A stretch of DNA of 64,000 nucleotides from Regnicoccus_A sp014224355 (GTDB taxonomy: Bacteria > Cyanobacteriota > Cyanobacteriia > PCC-6307 > Cyanobiaceae). The translations under genes and the position numbers were made by a program. The stretch covers positions 2,418,001-2,482,000 of the forward strand of contig NZ_CP154799.1 of the NCBI RefSeq assembly GCF_050920705.1. The letters are read 5' to 3'. A model generated the notes under the pieces. The model did not search any database. It worked only from the letters and a program-made list of their open reading frames with translations, and was not told where the DNA came from. Shown one piece after another: positions 8,289 to 17,914 of this stretch (the first letter of the stretch is position 1; every line of letters starts with the position of its first letter).

Positions 8289-10070
8289 ATGACCTGGCTG
8301 GAGCGAGATCAGCGCCGGCTGTGGATGGTGAGCGGCTTCGCCTATCTGCTGCTCTGCTGGCTGGCGTTCTTTCAGAACCTCGGCTCCCTCAGCCTGATGG
8401 ACAAGACCGAGGCCCTGTTCGTGGAGGTGGGGCGTCAGATGGTTGAGCGGGGTGACTGGATCACCCCCATGTGGAATGGCGAGCTTTTCTTTGATTACCC
8501 CGTCTGGGGGTACTGGATGGTGGCCCTCAGCTTTCGCCTGTTCGGCGTGAGCGAGTGGGCCGCGCGCCTGCCGGTGGCCCTTGCGGCCAGTGCCGTGGTG
8601 CTGGCGGGCTTCGGGTTGCTCTGGTTCAGCGCCTCGGGCGAGGAAGAGCTGCGCTCGCGCTGGCGGAGGGCAGCCTTCGGCGCGGCCCTGCTGGCGCTGA
8701 ATCCGGGATGGATCGGCTGGGGCCGCAGTTCTGTCACCGACATGTTTCTGGCCAGTGCCATCGCCCTGAGCCTGTTCGGTTTCTTTCTCAGCTACAGCCA
8801 GCCGCCCGGCAGCGGAGCCCGCCGTCTGGGCTTCGTGGCCATGCCCCTGTTCAGCGCCATCGCCGTGCTGGCCAAGGGGCCGGTGGGCCTGGTGTTGCCT
8901 GGACTGGTGGTACTGGTGTTTCTGATCATCCAGGGCCAGCTGCTGGCCTTCCTCCGGCGCTTGCCTCTGCTGCCGGTCGCGCTGATCTTCCTGGTGGTGG
9001 TGCTGCCCTGGTACGTCCTGGCCGCCCACGCCCATGGCATGGCATTCCTCGGAGGCTTCTTCGGCTTCAGCAACATCCAGCGCTTCACATCGGTGCTCTA
9101 CCGCCACGCCGGTCCCTGGCACTTCTATCTCCCCTGGGTGTTGCTGCTGCTGTTGCCCTGGTCGTTCCATCTGCCGCTGGCGCTGGTGCGACTGCGTTTC
9201 TGGAAGCTGAAGGCCTGGCGCCGGCAGCCCCCCCAGGCCCAGCTGGCCCAGTTCTGCCTGGTCTGGTTTCTGGCTGTCCTGCTGTTCTTCTCGGCCGCCG
9301 CCACCAAGTTGGCGGGCTACATCCTGCCGTTGGTCCCTGCCGCAGCCCTGCTGCTGGCCCTCTACTGGTTCCCTCTGGCCAACGTCGCCCCTGCGCCAGG
9401 CTCAGACAGCGAGATCACCTCCGGGGACTGGCCGGACCGGCCCCAGCGCTGGAGCGCCTGGATCAATGCCCTGGTCTTCGCGGCCCTGGCCCCTGCTGCC
9501 GCTCTGGCGCCGCGCTGGGCCGCCACGGATCCGGCCTATCCCCGCTTCGCCGAGGCCCTCTCCCGTTCCGGGCTGCCGCTTGTGCTGGCCTTGATCCTGG
9601 CAGGCAGTGCGATCGCCCTGGTCGTCCTGCTGCTGCGAGCGGGCCGTCCGAGGGCTCTCTGGCTGCCGGATCTGGCCGCCATGCTTCTGCTGCTCACCCT
9701 GGTGGTGCCAACGCTGGCGCCTCTGATGGAAACCCAGCGTCAGCGACCGGTCAGGGAGCTGGCGGAGAGAGCGGGACAGCTGGCCGGCGCCGGCGAACCA
9801 CTCTGGGTGGTGGGCTACAAGCGATACAGCGTCGTCTTCTACAGCCGCCGGCAGGCCCGCTTCCTGGACAGCCCGGAAGGGGCGCGGGACGCTCTGAACG
9901 AGCCCATGGGTCCGGAGTCGGCCACCAGCAGCGTGCTGATCTTCGGGGAGGAGCACAGGCTCAGGGATCTGTCCCGGCTGCTGCCGGGGGCCACGCTGCT
10001 GGAAGGCCGCAGCGGTCATCAACTCTGGCGGGTTCCGAGGAGCACAACGCCCAACGATCGGGCACGATGA
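8289..10070 (+). CDS. GT39/ArnT-like membrane glycosyltransferase
   Basis: This is a polytopic membrane protein of about 593 residues with roughly a dozen hydrophobic segments. It has the family's N-terminal periplasmic acidic motif region (LMDKTEALFVEVGRQM) and the PVWGYWMVALSFRLFG segment seen in ArnT and protein-mannosyltransferase-like enzymes. Such proteins move a sugar from a polyprenyl-phosphate donor to lipid or protein on the outer face of the membrane. The substrate is not predictable. An in-frame ATG at 8241 is an alternative start. A PAP2 phosphatase follows 37 bases downstream, consistent with a polyprenyl-phosphate or lipid theme. Confidence 0.75.
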   Translation: MTWLERDQRRLWMVSGFAYLLLCWLAFFQNLGSLSLMDKTEALFVEVGRQMVERGDWITPMWNGELFFDYPVWGYWMVALSFRLFGVSEWAARLPVALAASAVVLAGFGLLWFSASGEEELRSRWRRAAFGAALLALNPGWIGWGRSSVTDMFLASAIALSLFGFFLSYSQPPGSGARRLGFVAMPLFSAIAVLAKGPVGLVLPGLVVLVFLIIQGQLLAFLRRLPLLPVALIFLVVVLPWYVLAAHAHGMAFLGGFFGFSNIQRFTSVLYRHAGPWHFYLPWVLLLLLPWSFHLPLALVRLRFWKLKAWRRQPPQAQLAQFCLVWFLAVLLFFSAAATKLAGYILPLVPAAALLLALYWFPLANVAPAPGSDSEITSGDWPDRPQRWSAWINALVFAALAPAAALAPRWAATDPAYPRFAEALSRSGLPLVLALILAGSAIALVVLLLRAGRPRALWLPDLAAMLLLLTLVVPTLAPLMETQRQRPVRELAERAGQLAGAGEPLWVVGYKRYSVVFYSRRQARFLDSPEGARDALNEPMGPESATSSVLIFGEEHRLRDLSRLLPGATLLEGRSGHQLWRVPRSTTPNDRAR

Positions 10071-10107
10071 GTGACCCGGAACACCCACGATCTGATCGCC
10101 TGATCAC

Positions 10108-10794
10108 TTGATCCCCTCCCAATCCCCGATCCTCTCCGCGCCGACCGTTGCAGCCATCCGCCGCTGGCTTCGCTTGTTCGGTCCGGCCCGCCTGCTGGCC
10201 TGCGGCCTGGCTGCAGCGTTGGTGATCCTGATCGAGCAGGTTGTGCTCAGCCAGCAGGATCCCGGCTTCGATGAGGCCGTACTGGTCTGGATTGGGGAGC
10301 GGATCCCAGAGGGACTGGGCCGTGTTCTGGTGATGGTCTATCAACTGAGCGGCACCCGATTCACCGCGGTCCTGGTGTTGGCGGCCCTGATCTTTCTGCT
10401 GATCAAGCGGTCATGGAACCAGCTCATCTGGCTGGCCATCGCCACCAGCGGAATCCTGTTGATCGTGGATCGCTGGTTGAAACCGCAATTTGATCGTTCC
10501 AGGCCCCTGGGTCGACTGGTGGAGGTGATCGGCCGCAGTTTTCCCAGCGGGCATGCCGCCGGTGCCGTGGTCTTCTACTTCCTGATGTGCACGATCCTGG
10601 CGGAGCGCTACCCGCATCTGCGCCGCCCCCTGGTGCTGGGCTCCGCCCTCTGGGTGGGTCTGATCTGGGTGAGCACGCTCTACTGCCGGGTGCACTGGCT
10701 CACCGACATCGTCGCCGGAGCAGCCGTGGGCTTCATCTGGCTGAGCATCTGCCTGACGAGCATGCGCTTCTGCTCCAGCCGTCAGAGTGGCTGA
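10108..10794 (+). CDS. PAP2-family lipid phosphatase
   Basis: This membrane phosphatase of about 228 residues has five or six hydrophobic segments. The three PAP2 motifs are present: the K-containing LKPQFDRSRP, the FPSGHAAGAVVFY box with the catalytic histidine, and STLYCRVHWLTDIVAG. The likely substrates are phosphatidic acid or undecaprenyl-type diphosphates. The start is a TTG at 10108. The gene follows the GT39-like gene and overlaps or abuts the DUF1824 gene, so all three may be co-transcribed. Confidence 0.8.
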   Translation: MIPSQSPILSAPTVAAIRRWLRLFGPARLLACGLAAALVILIEQVVLSQQDPGFDEAVLVWIGERIPEGLGRVLVMVYQLSGTRFTAVLVLAALIFLLIKRSWNQLIWLAIATSGILLIVDRWLKPQFDRSRPLGRLVEVIGRSFPSGHAAGAVVFYFLMCTILAERYPHLRRPLVLGSALWVGLIWVSTLYCRVHWLTDIVAGAAVGFIWLSICLTSMRFCSSRQSG

Positions 10795-10810
10795 GCCAGA
10801 GCAGATCGTC

Positions 10811-11266
10811 ATGAACGCCAGCAGCACCCCAGCGTCCAGCCCCGCCACCCCCGGCGATCCGCAACTCCAGTCCGATCAGCGGGCGGCCCTGGATCTGGAC
10901 AGCCTGAGGGGCCTGCGCACGGCTCCTCCGCTCGACACCGTTCAGCGCCAGGCCCTGCGCGGGGAGCTGGACGCTCGTCTGGCGGCCTGCGACTGGTTGA
11001 CGGTCGGAGTGATGGCTCCTTCGGCGCAGACCGCCCTGGCGGCCCTGCGTGCCTGCGAAGCGGCCCAGGGGTGGGACCCTCTGCAACCCGAGAGTGAAGG
11101 GGAGGTGGAAGGCCCTGTATTCCTGAAAGGGAACCAGCGCACAGGGCGCTTTCTGCTGCGCACCGAGTCAGGACTTGGCGAAGGGCTGCTGATCGGTGGC
11201 CAGAGCGATGGCCATCCGGAGGCCACCGGCACCTGGGGTCCCTTGCCTCTCGACTTTTTCGGCTGA
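10811..11266 (+). CDS. DUF1824 family protein
   Basis: This soluble protein of about 151 residues matches cyanobacterial DUF1824, of unknown function. The conserved C-terminal part shows VFLKGNQRTGRF, GLGEGLLIGG and GTWGPLPLDFF. The first 30 residues are Ala/Ser/Pro-rich and variable. I use the ATG at 10811; a GTG at 10787 overlapping the PAP2 stop would add eight residues and is an equally possible coupled start. Confidence 0.7.
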   Translation: MNASSTPASSPATPGDPQLQSDQRAALDLDSLRGLRTAPPLDTVQRQALRGELDARLAACDWLTVGVMAPSAQTALAALRACEAAQGWDPLQPESEGEVEGPVFLKGNQRTGRFLLRTESGLGEGLLIGGQSDGHPEATGTWGPLPLDFFG

Positions 11267-11360
11267 TCACGGAGCAGGACACGGAGGCTGGGACGGGCCG
11301 CCCGGTCCTTAGGCTTGACCGCTGTTCGACGGCCACGCGGCCGGGCTGAGGAATCGATTG

Positions 11361-12314
11361 ATGGCTGGCACCACTCTGCGCATCGCCTCCCGCCGCAGCC
11401 AGCTGGCCATGGTCCAGACCCACTGGGTGCGCGATGCATTGGCCCAGGCCCACCCGAGCCTGGAGATCAGCATCGAGGCGATGGCCACCCAGGGCGACAA
11501 GATCCTGGATGTGGCGCTCGCCAAGATCGGAGACAAGGGCCTTTTCACCAAGGAGCTGGAAGCTCAGATGCTGGTGGACCGGGCTGACATCGCTGTCCAC
11601 AGCCTCAAGGATCTGCCCACCAACCTTCCCGAGGGTCTGATGCTGGGTTGTGTCACCGAGCGTGAAGACCCCGCTGATGCCCTCGTGCTCCATGAGCGCC
11701 ACCGGGGATGCAGCCTTGAAACCCTTCCCGAGGGCAGTGTGGTGGGCACCAGCTCGCTGCGGCGCCTGGCCCAGCTGCGCCACCACTTCCCCCACTTTCA
11801 ATTCAAGGATGTGCGCGGCAATGTGATCACCCGCCTCGAGAAGCTCGATTCCGGCGACTATGACTGCCTGATCCTGGCGGCGGCCGGCCTGGGACGTCTG
11901 GGCCTGGGCCATCGCATCGATGCTCTGATCGATCCCTCGATTTCGCTGCATGCGGTGGGCCAGGGTGCCCTCGGCATCGAATGCCGGCAGGGCGACAGCG
12001 TCGTGCTGGAGCAGATCAAGGTGCTGGAGCACACCCCCACAGCCCGCCGCTGTCTGGCGGAGCGGGCCTTCCTGCGCCAGCTCGAAGGTGGCTGCCAGGT
12101 GCCCATTGGCGTGAACAGCCGCTTCGAGGGGGAGGATCTGGTGCTCACGGGCATGGTGGCCAGCCTTGATGGCCTGCGCCTGATCCGGGACGAAGCCCGC
12201 GGACCGCAACAGGATCCCGAAGCGATCGGCAACAGCCTTGCCCTGTTGTTGCGCAGCCAGGGGGCCGGGGAGATTCTGGAGGAGATCTTTGCAGCGGTCA
12301 GGCCTGAAGCCTGA
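11361..12314 (+). CDS. hemC: Hydroxymethylbilane synthase (porphobilinogen deaminase)
   Basis: HemC joins four porphobilinogen units into hydroxymethylbilane for heme and chlorophyll synthesis. Family motifs are clear: IASRRSQLAMVQ at the N-terminus, VHSLKDLPT, the VGTSSLRRLAQL and DVRGNVITRLEK blocks, AVGQGALGIECR, and LEGGCQVPIGV carrying the cysteine that holds the dipyrromethane cofactor. It is about 317 residues, normal length. The ATG at 11361 is preferred over the adjacent TTG. The start of the ClC gene lies within its 3' end. Confidence 0.95.
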   Translation: MAGTTLRIASRRSQLAMVQTHWVRDALAQAHPSLEISIEAMATQGDKILDVALAKIGDKGLFTKELEAQMLVDRADIAVHSLKDLPTNLPEGLMLGCVTEREDPADALVLHERHRGCSLETLPEGSVVGTSSLRRLAQLRHHFPHFQFKDVRGNVITRLEKLDSGDYDCLILAAAGLGRLGLGHRIDALIDPSISLHAVGQGALGIECRQGDSVVLEQIKVLEHTPTARRCLAERAFLRQLEGGCQVPIGVNSRFEGEDLVLTGMVASLDGLRLIRDEARGPQQDPEAIGNSLALLLRSQGAGEILEEIFAAVRPEA

Positions 12315-14274
12315 AGCAGGCTTCGGCGCACCTCTGGAGGGCGACACCCGCGGGCTGCCGTTCCAGTGGAGCCTGCTGGCCTGGGCTGCGCTGGTGGGGA
12401 TCCTCACAGGCATGGCGGTGGTGGGCTTCCATTACCTGCTGGGCTTCATCAACAACTTCATGTTCGGCACCCTGGTGGAGTGGGTGCTCGACCTGGTGAG
12501 TCCTCACGAGCTGGATCCGACCACGGTGGAGGTGTTCAGCGCCCCGGATCCAGATTCCGGCACACCCCTGAAGGTCCTTGTGCAGATCGGCCTGGGGGGC
12601 ATCGTCTTTCTGCCTCCACCGCCGGCGCCCCTGCCTGAGCCCACATCCCTGCCCCCGATCGGGCCCACCGGCTGGCTGGCCTCCTGGCCTGTGGTGATGG
12701 CCCCCTTGCTGGGGGGAGTGGCCGTGGGGCTGCTGAGACAGCTGGGCCGCGACCTGGGGCCCGGGCTGCCCAGCCTGATGGCGATGGCGGACGGGGCCGT
12801 GAAAGCGTTGCCACGCCTGCCCGTGCTGCGGCTGGTGGCGGCATCCCTGAGCCTGGGCAGTGGCGCTTCGCTGGGACCTGAAGGCCCGAGCGTGGAGAGC
12901 GGCGGCAACCTGGGTCTCTGGGTGGGGCTGCGCGGAGGGCTGCCGCCCGAATCCCAGAAAGCGCTGGTGGCCGCAGGCGTGGCGGCTGGTCTGGCGGCTG
13001 GTTTCAAAGCTCCGATCGCCGGTGTGTTCTTCGCCTTTGAAGGGGCCTACAGCGCCATTCCTGGGAGGCCCAGCCTGCGGGCGGTGCTGGTGGCGGCGGT
13101 GGCGTCCTCCCTGGTCACGCAGCTCTGCCTGGGGGATGAGCCGATCTTTCGCCTGCCGGCCTATGAGGTGCGCTCACCCCTGGAGCTTCCCCTTTACCTG
13201 GGTCTGGGCCTGGTGGCCAGCCTGATGTCGTGGGCACTGGTGAGCCTCTTGGCCGCCGGCCGCAGTGGGCCCGTGCAGCGCCAGTGCGCCCGTCTACCCC
13301 TCTGGCTGCTGAACGGACTCGGTGGCCTGGCTGTGGGGGTCCTGGCGCTGGGGTTCCCCCAGGTGCTGGGCGTGGGCTACGACACAATCGAGGCGCTGCT
13401 GGGCAGCGAAGGTGGCGTGGCGCTCACCACCCTGGCGGCCCTGCTGGCAGTGAAGCTGCTGGCCACGGCGGTCAGCAACGCCACCGGCTTTGTGGGTGGT
13501 GGCTTCGCACCGGCCCTGGTCCTGGGGGCGGTGCTGGGAAACGGCTATGGACAGCTGCTGGGGGACAGTGGCTTGGGGCTGCCTGTGGCCGAGCCACCGG
13601 CCTACGCCATGGTGGGGATGGCGGCAGTGCTCGCAGGCAGCGCCAGGGCGCCGCTCACGGCACTGCTGCTGCTGTTCGAGCTCACCCACGACATCCGCAT
13701 CGTGCTGCCTTTGATGGCGGCCGCCGGCCTCAGCGCCGTGCTGGTGGAGCGCTGGCATGGACTGGCGGATCCCGGACTGCTGGGCCCGGATCCAGCCGAG
13801 GAGCGGCGGCGCCAGGGACTGGCATCCCTGATGGTGAATGAAGCCCTTGAGGGCGAGGCGCCACTGGTGCTCGCAGCGACGACCCCTGCCAGCGAGGCCC
13901 TGGGCCTGCTGATTGAAGCCCATGGCCACTGCCTGGTGGTGGAACGTGAAGGTTGGGTGATCGGTGTGGTGACCCTGGTCGACCTGCAGCGGGCGATCAG
14001 CGCCAGCCACGGCAGTGACGGGCTGCCGTTGCCGCTTGAGCAATGCCGACGCTCCGACCTGCTCTGGCTGCATGAGGGGGCCAACCTGGCACAGCTGGAA
14101 GATCAGCTGGTACCCAATGGACTTCGTCAGGTGCCCGTTTTCGCCTTGGAAAGCCCCAGTTCAGACCTACTCCCGGCTGGATTGCCGAACACCGGGCTGC
14201 CGGTCAGGAGCTTGGTGGGTCTGGCCAGCCGGGATGGGATGGCCAGGGCCCTGGCCCGCCAGCTGCAGGTCTGA
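12289..14274 (+). CDS. ClC chloride channel/transporter with C-terminal CBS region
   Basis: This is a polytopic ClC-type anion channel or Cl-/H+ exchanger of about 661 residues. The selectivity region reads LGSGASLGPEGPSVESGG, where GPEGP holds the gating glutamate, and the later motif ATAVSNATGFVGGGFAPALV matches the second pore loop. The last ~170 residues are soluble and contain CBS-like sequence (LVVEREGWVIGVVTLVDLQ). No ATG exists near the start; the TTG at 12289, overlapping hemC by 26 nt, is my choice. The extra segment of about 60 residues between the first helices (proline-rich, 12540-12660) is unusual. Confidence 0.82.
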   Translation: MQRSGLKPEAGFGAPLEGDTRGLPFQWSLLAWAALVGILTGMAVVGFHYLLGFINNFMFGTLVEWVLDLVSPHELDPTTVEVFSAPDPDSGTPLKVLVQIGLGGIVFLPPPPAPLPEPTSLPPIGPTGWLASWPVVMAPLLGGVAVGLLRQLGRDLGPGLPSLMAMADGAVKALPRLPVLRLVAASLSLGSGASLGPEGPSVESGGNLGLWVGLRGGLPPESQKALVAAGVAAGLAAGFKAPIAGVFFAFEGAYSAIPGRPSLRAVLVAAVASSLVTQLCLGDEPIFRLPAYEVRSPLELPLYLGLGLVASLMSWALVSLLAAGRSGPVQRQCARLPLWLLNGLGGLAVGVLALGFPQVLGVGYDTIEALLGSEGGVALTTLAALLAVKLLATAVSNATGFVGGGFAPALVLGAVLGNGYGQLLGDSGLGLPVAEPPAYAMVGMAAVLAGSARAPLTALLLLFELTHDIRIVLPLMAAAGLSAVLVERWHGLADPGLLGPDPAEERRRQGLASLMVNEALEGEAPLVLAATTPASEALGLLIEAHGHCLVVEREGWVIGVVTLVDLQRAISASHGSDGLPLPLEQCRRSDLLWLHEGANLAQLEDQLVPNGLRQVPVFALESPSSDLLPAGLPNTGLPVRSLVGLASRDGMARALARQLQV

Positions 14275-14276
14275 GA

Positions 14277-15020
14277 TCAGCGCACCACCACCACCGGGGT
14301 TCCCACCTCCACCATTTCGAACAGCTTGCGCACGTGCTGGTGGAACATGCGCACACAGCCGTTGGTGACTGCGGAGCGGGAGCTCACGGTCCAGGACCAG
14401 GCACTGGGAGTGCCGTGGATGCCGAACTGGTTGGGACCTTTGGTGCTGAAGCCGATCCAGCGATCACCCAGGGGACCATTCGGGCCAATGGAGCCCTTTT
14501 TCTTGCCTGACTTGGTGCTGACGTACTGAGGGTTGACCACTTTGTTGATCACCTTGAACGTGCCCAGAGGCGTTGGGGTGGCTGGATCACCGATCGCCAC
14601 CGGCCAGGGGCCATACACGTTGCCATCACGCTCAAGGCGAATCTCCCGCTTGCCGAGGGCCAGCAGGATTCTGGAGTTGCTCACCGGGGCTGCCTGGGGC
14701 ACTTCCTGCTTGATGGCTGCTGCAGGCGGCGCCTCTGGTGCAGGTGCGGCGTTGGTGGGGTCGGTGGAAGGTGCCGTGAGCTTCGCGGCTGGGCTGCTTG
14801 CGCCCGCTGGCTCGGCACTGGGAGGTTGGCCGGCCCCGGTCGGGGAAGCCTCCGGCACGATCGCCGGCGGGCTGGGGATCGGAGCCGTGGGGGTGATGAT
14901 CCCACCGGAACTGGCCAGAGCCGAAGGGGAACCGGCGACCCAGAGGGAGGAAAGACCAGCGAGCAGACCGACGGCCAGAGAGGAGGGAGCCAGCACTGGA
15001 CGAATGGGATTGGAGCGCAT
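14277..15020 (-). CDS. L,D-transpeptidase (YkuD) with signal peptide
   Basis: This is an exported protein of about 247 residues. An N-terminal hydrophobic signal (LAVGLLAGLSSLWVAGS) is followed by a long Pro/Ala/Ser linker and a C-terminal YkuD domain. The catalytic signature is present: IHGTPSAW, then about ten residues later TNGCVRM with the nucleophilic cysteine. It should form 3-3 cross-links or attach proteins to peptidoglycan in the periplasm. It converges tail to tail on the ClC gene with two bases between the stops. Confidence 0.85.
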   Translation of the reverse strand: MRSNPIRPVLAPSSLAVGLLAGLSSLWVAGSPSALASSGGIITPTAPIPSPPAIVPEASPTGAGQPPSAEPAGASSPAAKLTAPSTDPTNAAPAPEAPPAAAIKQEVPQAAPVSNSRILLALGKREIRLERDGNVYGPWPVAIGDPATPTPLGTFKVINKVVNPQYVSTKSGKKKGSIGPNGPLGDRWIGFSTKGPNQFGIHGTPSAWSWTVSSRSAVTNGCVRMFHQHVRKLFEMVEVGTPVVVVR

Positions 15021-15071
15021 GCGAGGAACTGAAGCTGTGGAGAGGTGGACGACGACCGCGCCCTGGGCGGA

Positions 15072-15659
15072 TCAGTTCACCAGTTTGGCGTCAATCTGCT
15101 CGAAATAGCGGGTCTCGCACTCCTTGATGATCCGAACCGCCTCCTGGGTGTTGAGGAACCCATTCACCTTGCAGGTGCCGGGCTTCTTCAGATCCTTGTA
15201 GTGCTCCCAGTAGTACTGGGTTTCCTTGAGCCAGTGCTCGCCCAGCTGCTCGTAACTGGTGATGTGATCCATGCGCTTGTCATCGGCCAGCACAGCGATC
15301 ACCTTGTCGTCCACTTCGCCGCCGTCGTCGAAGGTCATGATGCCGATGATTCGAGCCTCCACGAGGCTGCCGGCCACCAGGGGTTCGGTGACGCCCACGA
15401 TCTCGATGTCCAGGGGATCTCCGTCCTCGTCCCAGGTGCGGGGGATGCAGCCGTAGGCAAAGGGATAGGACAGCGAGGAGTAGCCCACTCGATCGAGCTT
15501 GAGATGACCGGTTTCGGTGATCAGCTCGTACTTGTTGATCGTCATCGAGTTGACCTCGACAATCGCATTCAGCCGCAGTTCCGCTTCATCGGCGAACGCC
15601 GGCAGCACATGCAGCAGGTTGAGCATGGTGCGGCTTGGGGCGTGGTCGATGTTCGCCAT
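15072..15659 (-). CDS. ppa: Inorganic pyrophosphatase (family I)
   Basis: This enzyme hydrolyses pyrophosphate to orthophosphate in the cytosol and pulls biosynthetic reactions forward. At about 195 residues it is close to the family size. It shows YGCIPRTWDEDGDPLDIEI, which contains the DxDxxD metal-binding signature, and the DKRMDHI and YWEHYKDLKKPG motifs. It lies 51 bases downstream of nothing on its own strand and upstream of the L,D-transpeptidase on the same strand. Confidence 0.93.
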   Translation of the reverse strand: MANIDHAPSRTMLNLLHVLPAFADEAELRLNAIVEVNSMTINKYELITETGHLKLDRVGYSSLSYPFAYGCIPRTWDEDGDPLDIEIVGVTEPLVAGSLVEARIIGIMTFDDGGEVDDKVIAVLADDKRMDHITSYEQLGEHWLKETQYYWEHYKDLKKPGTCKVNGFLNTQEAVRIIKECETRYFEQIDAKLVN

Positions 15660-15725
15660 GGGGCGTCGCGAAGCGGCTGCGGCGGCATCTTACGGACGCC
15701 AGGCCTGCCGACACCGGCAGTCGGC

Positions 15726-17276
15726 TCAGGCGCCCTCGAGCAGCCGATCCACCTTGTCGCTGAGGTAGGTGAGAAATGGAGTGGCGCTCAGGGGCGCCCC
15801 CGTGACCTGGCTCACCAGCTCTTCGCCGTTGACGGAGCGCCCCAGGGGCCAGACGGTCTGAGCCAGCCACTGCTGGAGACGCAGCTCCTCGGCTGAACCC
15901 ACCAGGGTCTCGATCGGCCCGAGCTGGCGCTCCATGGTCTCGGCCAGCTGGGCACTGATCAGGTGCCCGAGTGCGTAGGAGGGGAAATACCCGAACAGGC
16001 CCTCGGCCCAGTGGATGTCCTGCAGACAGCCCTCGGCATCCCGCTGGGGCCTGATGCCGAGCAGCTCGCCCATGCGGCGGTTCCACAGCTCGGGCAGCTC
16101 CGCCACCGGCAGCCCCTGCTCCACCAGGGCCAGCTCCAGCTCGAAGCGAAGCACGATGTGCAGGCCATAGGTGAGCTCGTCGGCTTCCACGCGGATCAGG
16201 CCGGGCCGCATCGGGTTGAGCCCCCGCCAGAAGTGGTGGCTGCCGCCCCAGGGATCGCCGCCCAGGGCCCTGGTGAAGCGGGGATGCCAGCGAGAGGCGA
16301 AGGCCTGGCTGCGCGCCACCCGGCATTCCCAGAACAACGACTGCGATTCATGCACCCCCATCGAGGTGGCTTCTCCCAGGGGCCAGGGGAAGTAATGGTC
16401 GTCGCCGCGGGGGAGCCCCTGTTCGTAGAGGGAATGGCCCCACTCATGGGCGGTGGCCAGAAAGGCAGAGAAGGGTTGACCGGGAACCACCCGGGTGGTG
16501 ATGCGGAAGTCGGCCGGACCCAGGGTGCTGGAGAAGGGGTGGGCCGAGCGCGAGCGCTGGCAGCGGGAGGGGTCATATCCCCAGCTATCAAGCAGTTCCG
16601 CGCACAGGGTCTCCTGCAGCGGCTCGGGGATGGCCGTGGCCTCGGCGACCCCGGAAGCTTCCGGAGCGAAACCTTCCCCAGGGGAGAGTGAGCAGACGCG
16701 CTCCAGCAGCGGCGGGATTCCCTCGGCCAGGGGGACGAAGAGTTCTTCGAGGCGGGCCTTGCTGACATCGGGCTCGAACGGCTGCGCCAGGATCTCCCAG
16801 GGGCTGCGCCCCGCGGGTTCGGTATCCGCCAGCTGGGCGGCCTGCTCACGGCGGAGCTGCAGCAGCTCCTCGAGGGCGGGTGCAAAGACCTCGAAGGAAT
16901 TGCTGCGTCTGGCCTCCTGCCAGACGGCATTGCCGCGGGACTGGGCCCTGGCGATCCGCTCCACCAACTTCGGGTCCAGGCAGCGCTGCCGCTCCAGCTC
17001 CTGGCGCAGCAGGCGGAGGTTGCGCACCGTGGAGGCCGGGGCTTGGCCGTTGATCTCCTCTTCGGCCGCCGCCACCAGATCGGCATAGACCTGACTGCTC
17101 TGACGCTCGTGCAGCTGGGTGGCCAGCAGGGCCAGCTGCTGGCCACGCCAGTCGGCACCTGCCGCCGGCATCACGGTGTTCTGGTCGTAATAGAGCGCGC
17201 TGTTGATCGATCCGAGCAACCGGGTCTGGTGCAGGTGCTCACGGAGACGCAGGAGGGCCTGACCCGGCTGGTGCAT
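15726..17276 (-). CDS. M32-family carboxypeptidase (Taq type)
   Basis: This cytosolic zinc metallocarboxypeptidase of about 516 residues carries the catalytic HEWGH motif in TAHEWGHSLYEQGL, followed by the family blocks GVHESQSLFWE and ELTYGLHIVLRFELE. The N-terminal LLGSINSALYYDQNTVMPA is also typical. It removes C-terminal residues from peptides with broad specificity. The ATG at 17276 fits the family start; the longer frame adds eight unrelated residues. Length is normal. Confidence 0.92.
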   Translation of the reverse strand: MHQPGQALLRLREHLHQTRLLGSINSALYYDQNTVMPAAGADWRGQQLALLATQLHERQSSQVYADLVAAAEEEINGQAPASTVRNLRLLRQELERQRCLDPKLVERIARAQSRGNAVWQEARRSNSFEVFAPALEELLQLRREQAAQLADTEPAGRSPWEILAQPFEPDVSKARLEELFVPLAEGIPPLLERVCSLSPGEGFAPEASGVAEATAIPEPLQETLCAELLDSWGYDPSRCQRSRSAHPFSSTLGPADFRITTRVVPGQPFSAFLATAHEWGHSLYEQGLPRGDDHYFPWPLGEATSMGVHESQSLFWECRVARSQAFASRWHPRFTRALGGDPWGGSHHFWRGLNPMRPGLIRVEADELTYGLHIVLRFELELALVEQGLPVAELPELWNRRMGELLGIRPQRDAEGCLQDIHWAEGLFGYFPSYALGHLISAQLAETMERQLGPIETLVGSAEELRLQQWLAQTVWPLGRSVNGEELVSQVTGAPLSATPFLTYLSDKVDRLLEGA

Positions 17277-17358
17277 GGAAAGGAGGGTGAGTGGCCACAA
17301 GCATGGCGCTGCGGCTCAGCCACCGCTGAACAGATCTGGGTCTTGCCGGCGCAGTGAA

Positions 17359-17781
17359 TCAGCCAGCTGCTGCCCTGAGCGTCTCCCAGTGCAGCTCCAT
17401 CGCCACGGCAGCCTCGAGGCTTCGCTTCACAGGACAGCCTTCAGCGGCCCTGCGCAGCAGCCGCTGCTGTCCGTCGTCGAGGCCATCGGGCAGCGCCACC
17501 CAGACCGTGAGCCTCTCGATCTTCCTGATCCCGCCGCTGGTCATTCGTTTCTCCACCCGCGCGGTGCAACCCTCGAGCGGGATGGCGTGGCGTTCAGCCA
17601 CGATCCCCATGACCGTCAGGATGCATGTGGCCAGGGCCGTGGCCACCAGGTCGGTGGGCGAGAAACGCTCCCCGAGTCCCTGATTATCGCTGGGGGCATC
17701 GGTGACCAGCTCGGAGCCGGAAGGGCCGTGGCTGGCGCTGCAGCGCAGGGACCCCGCGTAGTGGCAAAGAATCGTGGTCAT
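17359..17781 (-). CDS. OsmC/Ohr-family peroxide reductase
   Basis: This OsmC-like protein of about 140 residues has both conserved cysteines, in ALATCILTVMG and AAEGCPVKRSL. Members reduce organic hydroperoxides or act in sulfur chemistry. The ATG at 17781 matches the family start (MTTILCHYAG); the longer open frame upstream is antisense to the DUF2721 gene. It sits just downstream of the divergent DUF2721 gene and ahead of the M32 carboxypeptidase on the same strand. Confidence 0.85.
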   Translation of the reverse strand: MTTILCHYAGSLRCSASHGPSGSELVTDAPSDNQGLGERFSPTDLVATALATCILTVMGIVAERHAIPLEGCTARVEKRMTSGGIRKIERLTVWVALPDGLDDGQQRLLRRAAEGCPVKRSLEAAVAMELHWETLRAAAG

Positions 17782-17914
17782 CGTCACAGGGAAGGACGAA
17801 CCGGCCTTCAACGTCCAGTGATCCTGACGGAGCCTCGGCTCTGCCGGGATGAACTGTCCCAGTCTCGGTAAGTTGAAGGGACAGGCCCTTGAACTGGCCT
17901 GCTGGTCGAGCTCC

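Noticed and set aside
10809..12413. Open frame of about 534 codons opposite hemC
   Set aside because: HemC shows complete motifs on the plus strand; the antisense translation has none.
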